A stretch of DNA of 64,000 nt from Lysobacter enzymogenes (GTDB taxonomy: Bacteria; Pseudomonadota; Gammaproteobacteria; Xanthomonadales; Xanthomonadaceae), in the NCBI RefSeq assembly GCF_023617245.1, contig NZ_CP067396.1, positions 2,108,001-2,172,000 of the forward strand, given 5' to 3'. The number at the start of each line of letters is the position of its first letter. Position 1 is the stretch's first letter. The notes under the pieces were generated by a model. The model worked only from the letters and a program-made list of their open reading frames with translations, made no database searches and was not told the origin of the DNA. Position numbers and translations under genes: made by a program. Below, in pieces: positions 47,518 to 55,543 of this stretch.

Positions 47518-48843
47518 TCAGTAGCCGCTGACCCGCTGCAGCGCCTCGTCGTAGCTCTTGTCGGGTTTCTCGCGCTTGGCCGCGAGGTAGTTCGACATCG
47601 CCCGCTCGTACTGGCCGTCGAGTTCGTAGAGCTTGCCGATGTTGTAGTACGCGCCGGCGCGGATGGTCGCCGCGCCGGGGCCCTTGGCCAGGGCGATGGC
47701 GCGGCGCGAGGTCCAGATCGCCTCGGCGGCGCGGCCCTTGCGCACATAGGCCAGGCCGAGGTTGCTGAAGGCCAGGGCGTAGCCGGGATCGAGTTCGATC
47801 GCCTGCTGGTAGGCGGCGATGGCGGCGGCGAGGTCGCCGCCGCGATAGGCGGCTTCGCCGCGCTGGTTGGCGGCGACCGCGTCCTCGCCTTCGACCGCTG
47901 CGGCGGCGGCCGCCTGGCCCGGCGCGCGCGCCAGTTCGGCGCCGAGCGCATCGGCGCTGGCGCGGCTGGCGGCGATGCGGTCGATCTCTTCGAACCGACC
48001 CTCGCCGTCGATGCGGAATACCGTCCACACGTTGCCGGGTTGCGCCGGCACCGCGTAGGTGCGCACCAGCGATTGGCCGACGTAGACGTAGACCCGCGCG
48101 CCGCTGCGCGCCAGCGCGTCGGCTTCGGGTCGCTGCCGATGGCCGAAGTCGTGCACGGCATAGGTGTAGGCCTCGCCGGGACGACGGCGGGCGATGGTGA
48201 CGGTCTCCGGACGGCGACGGTCGGCCGCGTCCAGGTCCAGGCGCGCCTCCAGGCCGCGCGGGCGCTGGAAGTAGACGTGGTTGCCGGGGAAGCTCAGGTG
48301 CGCGTCGAGGTCCACGCCGGGCGCGTCCCAGCCCAGCACCACGCGCAGGCCGTCGAGGCTGGCCAGGGCCGGGCTCAAGGCATAGCGCCGGCCGTCGCAG
48401 GGGCATTGCGCCAGCAGTTCGGCATAGCCGGGCTTGCGGATGCTCAGGCGCGCGGCCGGATCGCGCAGCGCGGCCTGATCGAGCGCGGCGCGGCCTTGCG
48501 CGTCGCTGGCGGCGGCCAGGGTGGGTTGGCCGTCGCGGCGCAGTTCGACGTTGGCCGCTTCGATGCGGCGGTCGGCGCGGGTGGCGTCGAGCACGCTGAT
48601 CGCGTTGTCGGGGAGCGCGCGGTCGGAGCCGGTGGCGTGGGGAATCGGGCCATTGGAGTCGGCGCCATTGGAGCCGGCGCCGTTGAAGGTGGCGCCGTTC
48701 GAACCGGCGCCGTCGACGCCCGCGGCGCCGGCGCAGGCGGCCCAGGCCAGGCAGACGACTGCGGCCGCGAGCCGCCACGCGCGTCGCAGCGGCGCGGAGC
48801 GCGGCAAGCCGTAAGAGGCGGAGAGAGCGGCAGATGCTGGCAT
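47518..48843 (-). CDS. Exported protein with YfaP/DUF2135-like and TPR regions
   Basis: 441 residues from ATG 48843: signal peptide (RLAAAVVCLAWAACAGA), a short Asn-Gly-rich tract (GSNGATFNGAGSNGADSNGP), a carboxypeptidase-regulatory-like beta segment, then LRVVLGWDAPGVDLDAHLSF with PGNHVYFQ, typical of DUF2135/YfaP. The C-terminal part is two to three TPR units (GEAAYRGGDLAAAIAAYQQA, IELDPGYALAFSNLGLAYVR). The frame is open 52 codons further upstream, so the start is uncertain; 48843 gives a proper signal peptide but lacks a clear ribosome site. Function unknown; possible adaptor for envelope or secreted complexes. Confidence 0.68.
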   Translation of the reverse strand: MPASAALSASYGLPRSAPLRRAWRLAAAVVCLAWAACAGAAGVDGAGSNGATFNGAGSNGADSNGPIPHATGSDRALPDNAISVLDATRADRRIEAANVELRRDGQPTLAAASDAQGRAALDQAALRDPAARLSIRKPGYAELLAQCPCDGRRYALSPALASLDGLRVVLGWDAPGVDLDAHLSFPGNHVYFQRPRGLEARLDLDAADRRRPETVTIARRRPGEAYTYAVHDFGHRQRPEADALARSGARVYVYVGQSLVRTYAVPAQPGNVWTVFRIDGEGRFEEIDRIAASRASADALGAELARAPGQAAAAAAVEGEDAVAANQRGEAAYRGGDLAAAIAAYQQAIELDPGYALAFSNLGLAYVRKGRAAEAIWTSRRAIALAKGPGAATIRAGAYYNIGKLYELDGQYERAMSNYLAAKREKPDKSYDEALQRVSGY

Positions 48844-49138
48844 CGCCGCGATGATACGTGTTGGTGAGTGCCTGGTGCTGGTGAGCTGCTCGGCGCCGGC
48901 GAGACGCAGGGCGCTGGCGATAAGCGCGGCGCTCGCGGCGCACGCGCCGGCAACGGACGCGGTATCAGCGCCCGCCACGCACGCCGGGCGCGGATGCAAG
49001 CGTCGCCACGGGCAATGCAGCGTGCGGCGCGCGTGCGCATCGGCGGGTGCCCGTGCCTGCTAGGCTGTGGCCCCAACCCGCGCGGTTGGTCCTGTGAACG
49101 TGAACGGCGCGCCGGCGGCGCGGCAAGAGGAGAGTGCG

Positions 49139-50968
49139 ATGGCGGCCGAAGCGGCGGGCGGGAGCGAACTGGTCAAGGTGGTGGTGCTGTTGGCGGCGGG
49201 CGTGGTCGCGGTGCCGATCTTCAAGCGCATCGGCCTGGGCTCGGTGCTCGGATACCTGGCCGCGGGCCTGGCGATCGGCCCGTTCGGGCTGGGCTTCTTC
49301 GCCGACCCGCAGGCGATCCTGCACGTGGCCGAGCTCGGCGTGGTGATGTTCTTGTTCATCATCGGCCTGGAGATGCGGCCTTCGCACCTGTGGAGCCTGC
49401 GTCGCGAGATCTTCGGCCTCGGCACCGCGCAGATCGCGCTGTGCTCGGCGGCGATGACCGGCGTCGGCCTGCTGTTCGGCTTCCCGCCGGTGGTGGCCTT
49501 CATCGGCGCGATGGGCTTCGTGCTGACCTCCACCGCCATCGTCATGCAGATCCTCGGCGAGCGCGGCGACCTGGCGCTGCCGCGCGGCCAGCGCATCGTC
49601 TCGATCCTGCTGTTCGAGGACCTGCTGATCGTGCCGCTGCTGGCGCTGGTGGCGCTGATGGCGCCGCCGGAACCTGGCGCCGCCGCGGCCGCCGCGCATT
49701 CGCGCTGGGCCGATGTCGGCATCGCCATGGCCTCGCTGGCGGCGCTGCTCGCCGCCGGCATCTGGCTGCTCAATCCGATGTTCCGCGTGCTCGCCGCGGC
49801 CAAGGCGCGCGAGGTGATGACCGCGGCCGCGCTGTTGGTGGTGCTGGGCGCGGCGCTGCTGATGCAGGTCGGCGGCCTGTCGATGGCGATGGGCGCGTTC
49901 CTGGCCGGCGTGCTGCTGTCGGAATCCAGCTTCCGCCACCAACTGGAGGCCGACGTCGAACCGTTCCGCGGCATCCTGCTCGGCCTGTTCTTCCTCAGCG
50001 TGGGCATGTCGCTGAACCTGACCGTGGTGGCCGCCAACTGGCCGCTGATCGTCGGCGGCGTGTTCGCGCTGATGCTGGTCAAGGCGCTGTGCATCTACAT
50101 CGTCGCGCGCCTGCTCAAGTCCTGCCACACCGAGGCGCTGGACCGAGCGGTGTTGATGGCGCAAGGCGGCGAGTTCGCCTTCGTGCTGTTCTCCGCGGCG
50201 GTCAACGCGCGCCTGATCCAGGCCGAGATCGGCGCCAACCTCACCGCGATCGTGGTGCTGTCGATGGTGCTCACGCCGGTGGCGATCATCGTGCTGCGCC
50301 GGCTCTCGCCCAAGACCGCGCTGTCGCTGGAGGGCGTGGACGAGCCCAACGGCCTCAGCGGCAGCGTGCTGCTGATCGGCTTCGGCCGCTTCGGCCAGGT
50401 GGTGTCGCAATCGCTGCTGGCGCGCGGGGTCGAGGTGGCGATCATCGACACCGACGTGGAGATGATCGAGAGCGCGCGCAGCTTCGGCTTCAAGGTCTAC
50501 TACGGCGACGGCACCCGCCTGGACGTGCTGCACGCCTCCGGTGCGGCGACCGCGCAGCTGATCGCGATCTGCATCGACGACCGCGCCGCGGCGACCAGCA
50601 CGGCGCAGCTGATCCGCCACGAGTTCCCGCAGGCGCGGGTGCTGGCGCGCAGCTTCGACCGCGAGCACGCGCTGGAGCTGGTGCATGCCGGGGTCGACCT
50701 GCAGGTGCGCGAGACCTTCGAATCGGCGATGCGCTTCGGCGAAGCGGCGCTGATCGAACTGGGCGTGTCGGCCGACGACGCGGCCGAGGTGGTGGCCGAC
50801 ATCCGCCGCCGCGACGCCGAGCGCTTCGAGCTGGAGCTGGTCGACGGCGTGCGCGCGGGCGTGTCGCTGCTGTACGGCAACATGCAGCAGACGCCGCTGA
50901 TCGCGCCCAAGCCGCGCCAGCACGATCCCGCCGAGGCGGAAGAGCACGTGCCCGGCATTTCGGCTTGA
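49139..50968 (+). CDS. CPA2-family monovalent cation:proton antiporter (KefB/KefC-like)
   Basis: 609-residue inner-membrane protein. The first 380 residues form about 12 helices with IFKRIGLGSVLGYLAAGLAI, FLFIIGLEMRPSHLW, SSTAIVMQILGERG-like STAIVMQILGERGDLALPRG and LLFEDLLIVPLLALVAL. The end is a cytoplasmic RCK N domain (LLIGFGRFGQVVSQSLLARG, then IDTDVEMIESARSFGFKVYY and GDGTRLDVLHASGA). This is the glutathione-gated K+ efflux layout, but gating residues were not checked and no KefF/KefG ancillary gene is adjacent. AGAGGAG precedes ATG 49139. Divergent from the TPR gene; the 295-bp gap shows no gene. Confidence 0.88.
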   Translation: MAAEAAGGSELVKVVVLLAAGVVAVPIFKRIGLGSVLGYLAAGLAIGPFGLGFFADPQAILHVAELGVVMFLFIIGLEMRPSHLWSLRREIFGLGTAQIALCSAAMTGVGLLFGFPPVVAFIGAMGFVLTSTAIVMQILGERGDLALPRGQRIVSILLFEDLLIVPLLALVALMAPPEPGAAAAAAHSRWADVGIAMASLAALLAAGIWLLNPMFRVLAAAKAREVMTAAALLVVLGAALLMQVGGLSMAMGAFLAGVLLSESSFRHQLEADVEPFRGILLGLFFLSVGMSLNLTVVAANWPLIVGGVFALMLVKALCIYIVARLLKSCHTEALDRAVLMAQGGEFAFVLFSAAVNARLIQAEIGANLTAIVVLSMVLTPVAIIVLRRLSPKTALSLEGVDEPNGLSGSVLLIGFGRFGQVVSQSLLARGVEVAIIDTDVEMIESARSFGFKVYYGDGTRLDVLHASGAATAQLIAICIDDRAAATSTAQLIRHEFPQARVLARSFDREHALELVHAGVDLQVRETFESAMRFGEAALIELGVSADDAAEVVADIRRRDAERFELELVDGVRAGVSLLYGNMQQTPLIAPKPRQHDPAEAEEHVPGISA

Positions 50969-50993
50969 GGCGGCGGGCGGCGAGGACGCGGCG

Positions 50994-51512
50994 ATGAGCG
51001 TCACCGTGTGGGGGCTGCTGTGTCCGCTGCTGTTCGTCGCCGGCCTGGTCGCGCTGGCGCGGACGATCGGCTCGCTGTTGCGGTTGCTCGACCGCGCGCT
51101 GGTCGCGCGCGTGCCGGCGCGCAGCGGCGAGCGCCTGAGCGTGCCGGCCGGCCGTTACGACCTGTGCATCGAGGGGCGCACCCTGAGTCCCGATTTCCTC
51201 GGCGTGCACTACGCATTGCACGAGGCCGCCGGCGGCGAGCCGATCGCGGTCCATCGCAAGTACCTCAGCCGCACCAAGGTCAGCGGCTTGAGTTCGACCC
51301 GGATCAGCACCGGCTGGTTCGAACTCGCGCGCGACAGCGAACTGAGCCTGAGCGTGGACGGCATGTCGCCGCAAGCGCAGCAGCGCGCGTGGATCGTGGT
51401 CCAGCGGCCGGTCGGCGCGGGCATCGCGTTGCGGGTCGTGCTGTTGGTGCTGGCCGGCTTCGCCGCCATCGGCGGATTGGTCGGCAGCGTTCACGCCTGG
51501 CTGCTGCCCTGA
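50994..51512 (+). CDS. Two-helix membrane protein, unknown
   Basis: 172 residues with a transmembrane helix at about 4-28 (VWGLLCPLLFVAGLVALA), a soluble beta-rich middle (RSGERLSVPAGRYDLCIEGR, YLSRTKVSGLSSTRISTGWF, LARDSELSLSVDGMS) and a C-terminal helix (LRVVLLVLAGFAAIGGLVGS). No family recognised. 25 bases after the antiporter gene, so likely cotranscribed. Confidence 0.65.
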   Translation: MSVTVWGLLCPLLFVAGLVALARTIGSLLRLLDRALVARVPARSGERLSVPAGRYDLCIEGRTLSPDFLGVHYALHEAAGGEPIAVHRKYLSRTKVSGLSSTRISTGWFELARDSELSLSVDGMSPQAQQRAWIVVQRPVGAGIALRVVLLVLAGFAAIGGLVGSVHAWLLP

Positions 51513-51536
51513 GGCGCGATCCGGCTCGTTCCGGGC

Positions 51537-52499
51537 TCAGTCCGCGCCGGCACAATGCGGCGGCCAGCGCGGGTCGGGATCGGGCTTGAGGTCGATCAGG
51601 AAGAACTCGCCGGAGCGCTCGCCGTCGGCCTGGGCGAACAGCAGGCGGTCGCCGCGCGGCGACAGCAGCGGGCCGACCTGAAACGCATCGGCGCGTGCGG
51701 CGATCCTGCCGCGCGCGCGCCAGCGGCCGTTTTCCAGGCGATAGCGGTACAGGTGCGAACGGTCGCCGCGGTCGGTCACGGCGATGAGTTCGCGTCCGTC
51801 GCGCGAGATTTCGGCTTCGTACTCGTTGGCCGCGCTGCTGACCGGCGCACCGATGTTGCGCACGCGCCAGCCGCCGCCGGGCCGCGGCGCGGCGAGGTAG
51901 AGATCGCCCTGGCCGAGTCCGCCGGCGCGCGCCGAGCCGAACAGCAGCCGGCCGTCGGCCAGCGCGCGCGGCAGCAGCTCGGACGCCGGCGAGTTCACCG
52001 GCGTCGGCAGCCGCACCGGCGCGCTCCAGCAGTCGTCGGTTTTGCAGTCGCCGGTTTCGCGCTCGACGTAGTAGATGTCGAGGTCTTCGCCCTTGGGGTC
52101 GTGGCGCGCCGATACGAAGTACACGCGCTTGCCGTCGGCGCTCACGAACGGATCGGCGTCGAGCCCCGGCCGCGCCGCGGCGAAGGCGGGCGGCGCCGGC
52201 GGCGACCAGCCGGCGTCGGTGCAGCGCGAATGCAGGATGCGCCATTGGGCGAAGTCGCGGTCGCTGCGCATGAAATAGAGCTCGCGGCCGTCGGGCGAGA
52301 AGGTCGGCGAGGATTCGTACTGGTCGCTGGCGATGCCGGCTGGCGCCCAGCGTTGCGGCATCGCTGCCGGCGAACGCGGATAGGCCAGTGCGCAGACGCT
52401 GGCGCAGGCCGCGGCGAGGATCGCCATCGGCAGCCAGCGCGCGGGAGAGTCGGACGCAGCGGCGGGGCGCAGGCTGCGGGGCGGGCGGAAACGGCGCAT
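51537..52499 (-). CDS. Exported PD40/TolB-like beta-propeller protein
   Basis: 320 residues with an N-terminal export or anchor helix (LPMAILAAACASVCALA) and repeated PD40-type blades: SPTFSPDGRELYFMRSDRD, DPFVSADGKRVYFVSARHD, ELLPRALADGRLLFGSARAG, EAEISRDGRELIAVTDRGD, GPLLSPRGDRLLFAQADGE. Such proteins (TolB-like) act as periplasmic interaction platforms; no enzyme domain is seen. ATG 52499 with GGAG; an upstream in-frame ATG at 52544 is possible. Convergent with the two-helix membrane protein gene. Confidence 0.78.
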   Translation of the reverse strand: MRRFRPPRSLRPAAASDSPARWLPMAILAAACASVCALAYPRSPAAMPQRWAPAGIASDQYESSPTFSPDGRELYFMRSDRDFAQWRILHSRCTDAGWSPPAPPAFAAARPGLDADPFVSADGKRVYFVSARHDPKGEDLDIYYVERETGDCKTDDCWSAPVRLPTPVNSPASELLPRALADGRLLFGSARAGGLGQGDLYLAAPRPGGGWRVRNIGAPVSSAANEYEAEISRDGRELIAVTDRGDRSHLYRYRLENGRWRARGRIAARADAFQVGPLLSPRGDRLLFAQADGERSGEFFLIDLKPDPDPRWPPHCAGAD

Positions 52500-52556
52500 C
52501 GGCGCTCCGGCACGGTGGACGGTTGGATCGGACGGGCCGCGCATCGCGGCGCGGGT

Positions 52557-53174
52557 TCATTCCTTGTGGCGTTGATTGAAGCGCCGCGCCTTGGCCGCGT
52601 TGCCGCACGTGGCCATGTCGCACCAGCGCCGGCGCCCGCTCTTGGAGCTGTCCACGAACACCCAACCGCAGTCGCGGCCGTCGCATACGCGCAGTCGTTC
52701 CAGGCGCGCGTCCTTGAGCAGTTCGATGGCATGGGCGGTGGCGATGTGGGCGATCAGGTCGAGCCCGGAGCGCTGCGCCGACCATTGCGTCCGCAGGCGC
52801 CCGCCGCGCGAGACCAGGCGCGCGGCGCGCGAGGCGGACAAGCGCGCTTGGTCGAGGATTTCGAGCTCGGCGGCGGCAGGTTCGCCGCCGCCGGCCAGCG
52901 CATACAGCGCGGCGCACAAGGCCTCGCGCAGTTGCTTGCAGCGGGCCAGCGCGGCCGCCGACTTCGCCGCCGGTGCGGCGGCCAGGCGCTCCAGCGCCTG
53001 CAGTTCGGCGGCCGGTACCAGCGCGGCCTTGCGCGCCCAGCGCAGCAGTGCGGGGTAATCGTCGAGCCAGTCGCGCGGCAGAGTGTCGCGTGCGGTGACG
53101 GTATTGACCAGGTCCAGGGCGGGATCGCCGCCGACCAGGTCCATGTCGCGGAATTGATGGTGTTCGAGCCGCAT
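52557..53174 (-). CDS. CGNR zinc-finger (ABATE) transcriptional regulator
   Basis: 205 residues. The N terminus has the ABATE start (GDPALDLVNTVTARDTL), and the C-terminal zinc finger is LRVCDGRDCGWVFVDSSKSG, then RRRWCDMATCGNAAKARRF. The finger has four Cys, and the usual CGNR motif reads CGNA here. AAGGGG precedes ATG 53174. A 33-bp palindrome lies 22 bases upstream of the start. Family members are thought to bind DNA and a stress ligand; targets unknown. Confidence 0.88.
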   Translation of the reverse strand: MRLEHHQFRDMDLVGGDPALDLVNTVTARDTLPRDWLDDYPALLRWARKAALVPAAELQALERLAAAPAAKSAAALARCKQLREALCAALYALAGGGEPAAAELEILDQARLSASRAARLVSRGGRLRTQWSAQRSGLDLIAHIATAHAIELLKDARLERLRVCDGRDCGWVFVDSSKSGRRRWCDMATCGNAAKARRFNQRHKE

Positions 53175-53195
53175 CGAAAACCCCTTAAATACGTT

Positions 53196-53228
53196 TTGCA
53201 GGTTATGGCAGTCCGCCATAACCTGCAA
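53196..53228. promoter_or_regulatory. 33-bp palindrome upstream of the CGNR gene
   Basis: Perfect 14-bp arms TTGCAGGTTATGGC and GCCATAACCTGCAA flank a five-base centre AGTCC. It is AT-richer than its surroundings, sits 22 bases upstream of the CGNR start codon and has no U-tract on the gene side, so an operator (perhaps autoregulatory) is more likely than a terminator. Confidence 0.65.
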
Positions 53229-53373
53229 TCGCGAGATAAAGGGTTTGCGACGAACGGTCCGGACGCCCCTGCAGGCGCGGCACAAGCCGCGGCCGCGCCG
53301 TTCCGGGTTCGCGTCGCAGCCGCGGTGCCGCGGTCGCGGCTTGCATCCGCCCCATAAAAAAAATCCGCCCCAT

Positions 53374-53407
53374 AAAAAAACCGGCCGTCGCGCGAGGCGA
53401 CGGCCGG
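53374..53407 (-). terminator. Intrinsic terminator of the protease gene
   Basis: On the minus strand CCGGCCGTCGC-CTCGC-GCGACGGCCGG followed by T7, 22 bases after the protease stop. The A-tract is duplicated: CCGCCCCATAAAAAAA occurs twice in tandem (about 53348-53380). Confidence 0.88.
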
Positions 53408-53428
53408 CGTTGCGTTGCGATGCGACGC

Positions 53429-54814
53429 TTACGGATTGAAGTACGACGACACGCTCGAATAGATGTCGGCGAAGCGCGAGTAGTAATCCGGATCGCGCGG
53501 CGCGCTGCAGTACGAGGTGCCGCCGTACAGGCCGCCGCGCAGCTGGTAGCCGCCGCTGCTGGTGACGGTGAACAGGCCCGAGCCCGAGGAGCCGCCCTCG
53601 GTCACGCCGGTGCTCCAGACCACGCGGTACAGCGGCGACTTGCCGTCGATCGAGGTCGACAGGCCGTTCACCGAGCCCAGCGAGTACTTCTTCACGTCGC
53701 CGGCCGGATGGTGGATGCCTTCGATGGCGGTGCCGGTGGCGGCGATCGCCGCGCTCGACCAGCCGGCGTAGACGGCGCCCGACGGCGGCGCGGTCTTGAG
53801 TTCCAGCAGCGCGGTGTCGCGGGTGGTGTTGGCGTGGCGCAGGTAGGCGCCGCCGCTGAGCGTGGTGTAGGCCGGGTTGACCGTGCTGCCGCCGCAGGTG
53901 GTGACGTCGTAGAACCAGTAGGTCTGCAGGGTGTTGGCGACGGTCTGGGTGCTGATGCAGTGCGCCGCGGTCCAGAACAGGCGCTTCTTCGGCGAGTGGT
54001 TGTTGTTGAGCAGGGTGCCGGTGCACAGGTAGGTGCCGCCGGAGGTGGTGAAGGTCATGCGCGCCACCGACTTGGCGGTCGAGACGAAGCCCGACGGCGG
54101 GCTGACGCGACAGACGATGTCCTTCTCGCAGTAGTCGCTCTCGCCGACCTTGGCGACCTTCTCCTGGATCTGCCGGTCGCTGGCGACCGGGCTGATGTCC
54201 AGGTGCGAAAGCTGCGGCAGGTTGAGCTTGAGCGCCTTGGCGTTCACGCCCTTGGGCAGCACCAGTTCGACGGTCAGCGTGTCGCCTGCCACCACCGGCG
54301 ACCAGCCCAGTTCGTTGCCGGCGAAATCGGCGCCGCTTTGGGCGAACACGCGGCCGTCGTTGCCGGCGAAGTGCAGCGTCGCCGACTTCGCGCCGGCGCC
54401 GCGCAGCGACAGGCCCGCGCGCAACGCCACCGCGCCGGCCGAGGACACTTCGAAGCGCGCGGCGCGGCCGCCGTCGGCCAGCGGCTGCCAGGCCAGGGTG
54501 TTCAGATCGACCGCGCTGCGCGCGATGTCGCGGGCGAAGCCGATCTCCAGCGGCTGGCCGTGCTTGTCCTGCTCGAAGCGGCGGCTCTTGAGCGCCGACA
54601 CGTCCAGGCTGGTGGGCTGGCCGAGGCTGACCACGCGCGGTACGCTGGCCTTGGCGCTGGCGGCGAATTCGGCAGCGCCCATGGCGCCGGCCGAGGGCGT
54701 ACCGGTGACCGGCGCCGAATCCATCTCGGCGACCGGGGACTTGGCCGAAGCCAGGGTGCAGAAACCAGACAGCCCGGCGACGAGCGCCAGGCAAAGCGCG
54801 TTCTTGCGGATCAT
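53429..54814 (-). CDS. Secreted lysyl-endopeptidase-like S1 serine protease
   Basis: 461-residue preproprotein: signal peptide (MIRKNALCLALVAGLSGFCT to ASA), a propeptide of about 180 residues, then a trypsin-fold domain from about 200 with YCEKDIVCRV, GTLLNNNHSPKKRLFWTAAH (catalytic His in TAAHC, near 285), the Asp in RDTALLELKTA (near 333), GIHHPAGDVKKYS and the Ser in GVTEGGSSGSGLF (near 408). Order and Cys pattern resemble Achromobacter protease I and Lysobacter Lys-C. The lysine specificity is an inference from overall similarity. No C-terminal PKD or P domain. Confidence 0.88.
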   Translation of the reverse strand: MIRKNALCLALVAGLSGFCTLASAKSPVAEMDSAPVTGTPSAGAMGAAEFAASAKASVPRVVSLGQPTSLDVSALKSRRFEQDKHGQPLEIGFARDIARSAVDLNTLAWQPLADGGRAARFEVSSAGAVALRAGLSLRGAGAKSATLHFAGNDGRVFAQSGADFAGNELGWSPVVAGDTLTVELVLPKGVNAKALKLNLPQLSHLDISPVASDRQIQEKVAKVGESDYCEKDIVCRVSPPSGFVSTAKSVARMTFTTSGGTYLCTGTLLNNNHSPKKRLFWTAAHCISTQTVANTLQTYWFYDVTTCGGSTVNPAYTTLSGGAYLRHANTTRDTALLELKTAPPSGAVYAGWSSAAIAATGTAIEGIHHPAGDVKKYSLGSVNGLSTSIDGKSPLYRVVWSTGVTEGGSSGSGLFTVTSSGGYQLRGGLYGGTSYCSAPRDPDYYSRFADIYSSVSSYFNP

Positions 54815-55357
54815 CGTGCGTTTCCTTGTCGGAATGGCGAATAGGGAAGGGCGGCGGACTCGCGCCGCGGCGCTCGCTGAGGACGCGGGCGCGGTCCAAC
54901 CTTGTCGGCATCCGCATGCGTTTTTTGTGCGCTCAGGCGGGCTTCTCGGAAGCCATGGAAGTGCAAGCGGTTACTGGCGAAACCATCGCGGGCAAGCGTG
55001 GTTGCGATCACAAATGCGTGGATCGGCGAGTGCCGGGATTCGGTGTGAGCGTGGTCCGGTATGCACGCCGGATTTGCGCGAGCGACGCGGAGTGTCGAGG
55101 GTGAAATGCGAAGTCGCGCCGGGTCGAATCGCGTCGTTGCGATTCGCGTGCGAGCTGATGCAAGGCCGGTCCGCGCGATTGAGCTATCGCCTGTCGGCGC
55201 GACGAATGATGGCGCGATGAAGCGACGAAAACGACGCGGCGCAACCGCGGCCGGCATGCGCGCGAGCGCACGGCGCGAGCTCGCGACGCTAGTGCATGAG
55301 GCGAGTGCGTGAGCGAACGAGCGCATCGGCCAGCGAACGCGCCCCTTCGATTCCGCC

Positions 55358-55377
55358 ATTCCCGCGAACGCGGGAAT
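55358..55377. repeat. ATTCCC-N8-GGGAAT hairpin in a gene-poor gap
   Basis: ATTCCC GCGAACGC GGGAAT, a 20-bp palindromic element of the form known as dRS3 in Neisseria and widespread as a REP-like unit. The enclosing gap 54815-55543 (729 bp) has only short, unconvincing reading frames; it should hold the divergent promoters of the protease and of rnr, but no strong hexamers were seen. Confidence 0.6.
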
Positions 55378-55543
55378 CCAGGGCGTCATCCAGGCGCGGC
55401 GCCCAAGTCCGCGGATCGTGCTCCTTCGCGCAGTGCGGCGATCGGCTTGCGCCGCCTTACCGTCCGTCGCCCGCCGCCGCCGTTCGCATGCCCTGCACGC
55501 CGCCCCGACGCCGCTTTCATGGCGATGTGAGACCATACCGGCC

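Noticed and set aside
53262..53350. A further family-A inverted repeat
   Set aside because: Cores resemble family A (GGCACAAGCCGCGG / GTCGCGGCTTGC) but the arms are too diverged to call with confidence.
54815..55543. Short reading frames on both strands between the protease gene and rnr
   Set aside because: No ribosome sites, no recognisable sequence, mutually overlapping; treated as non-coding.
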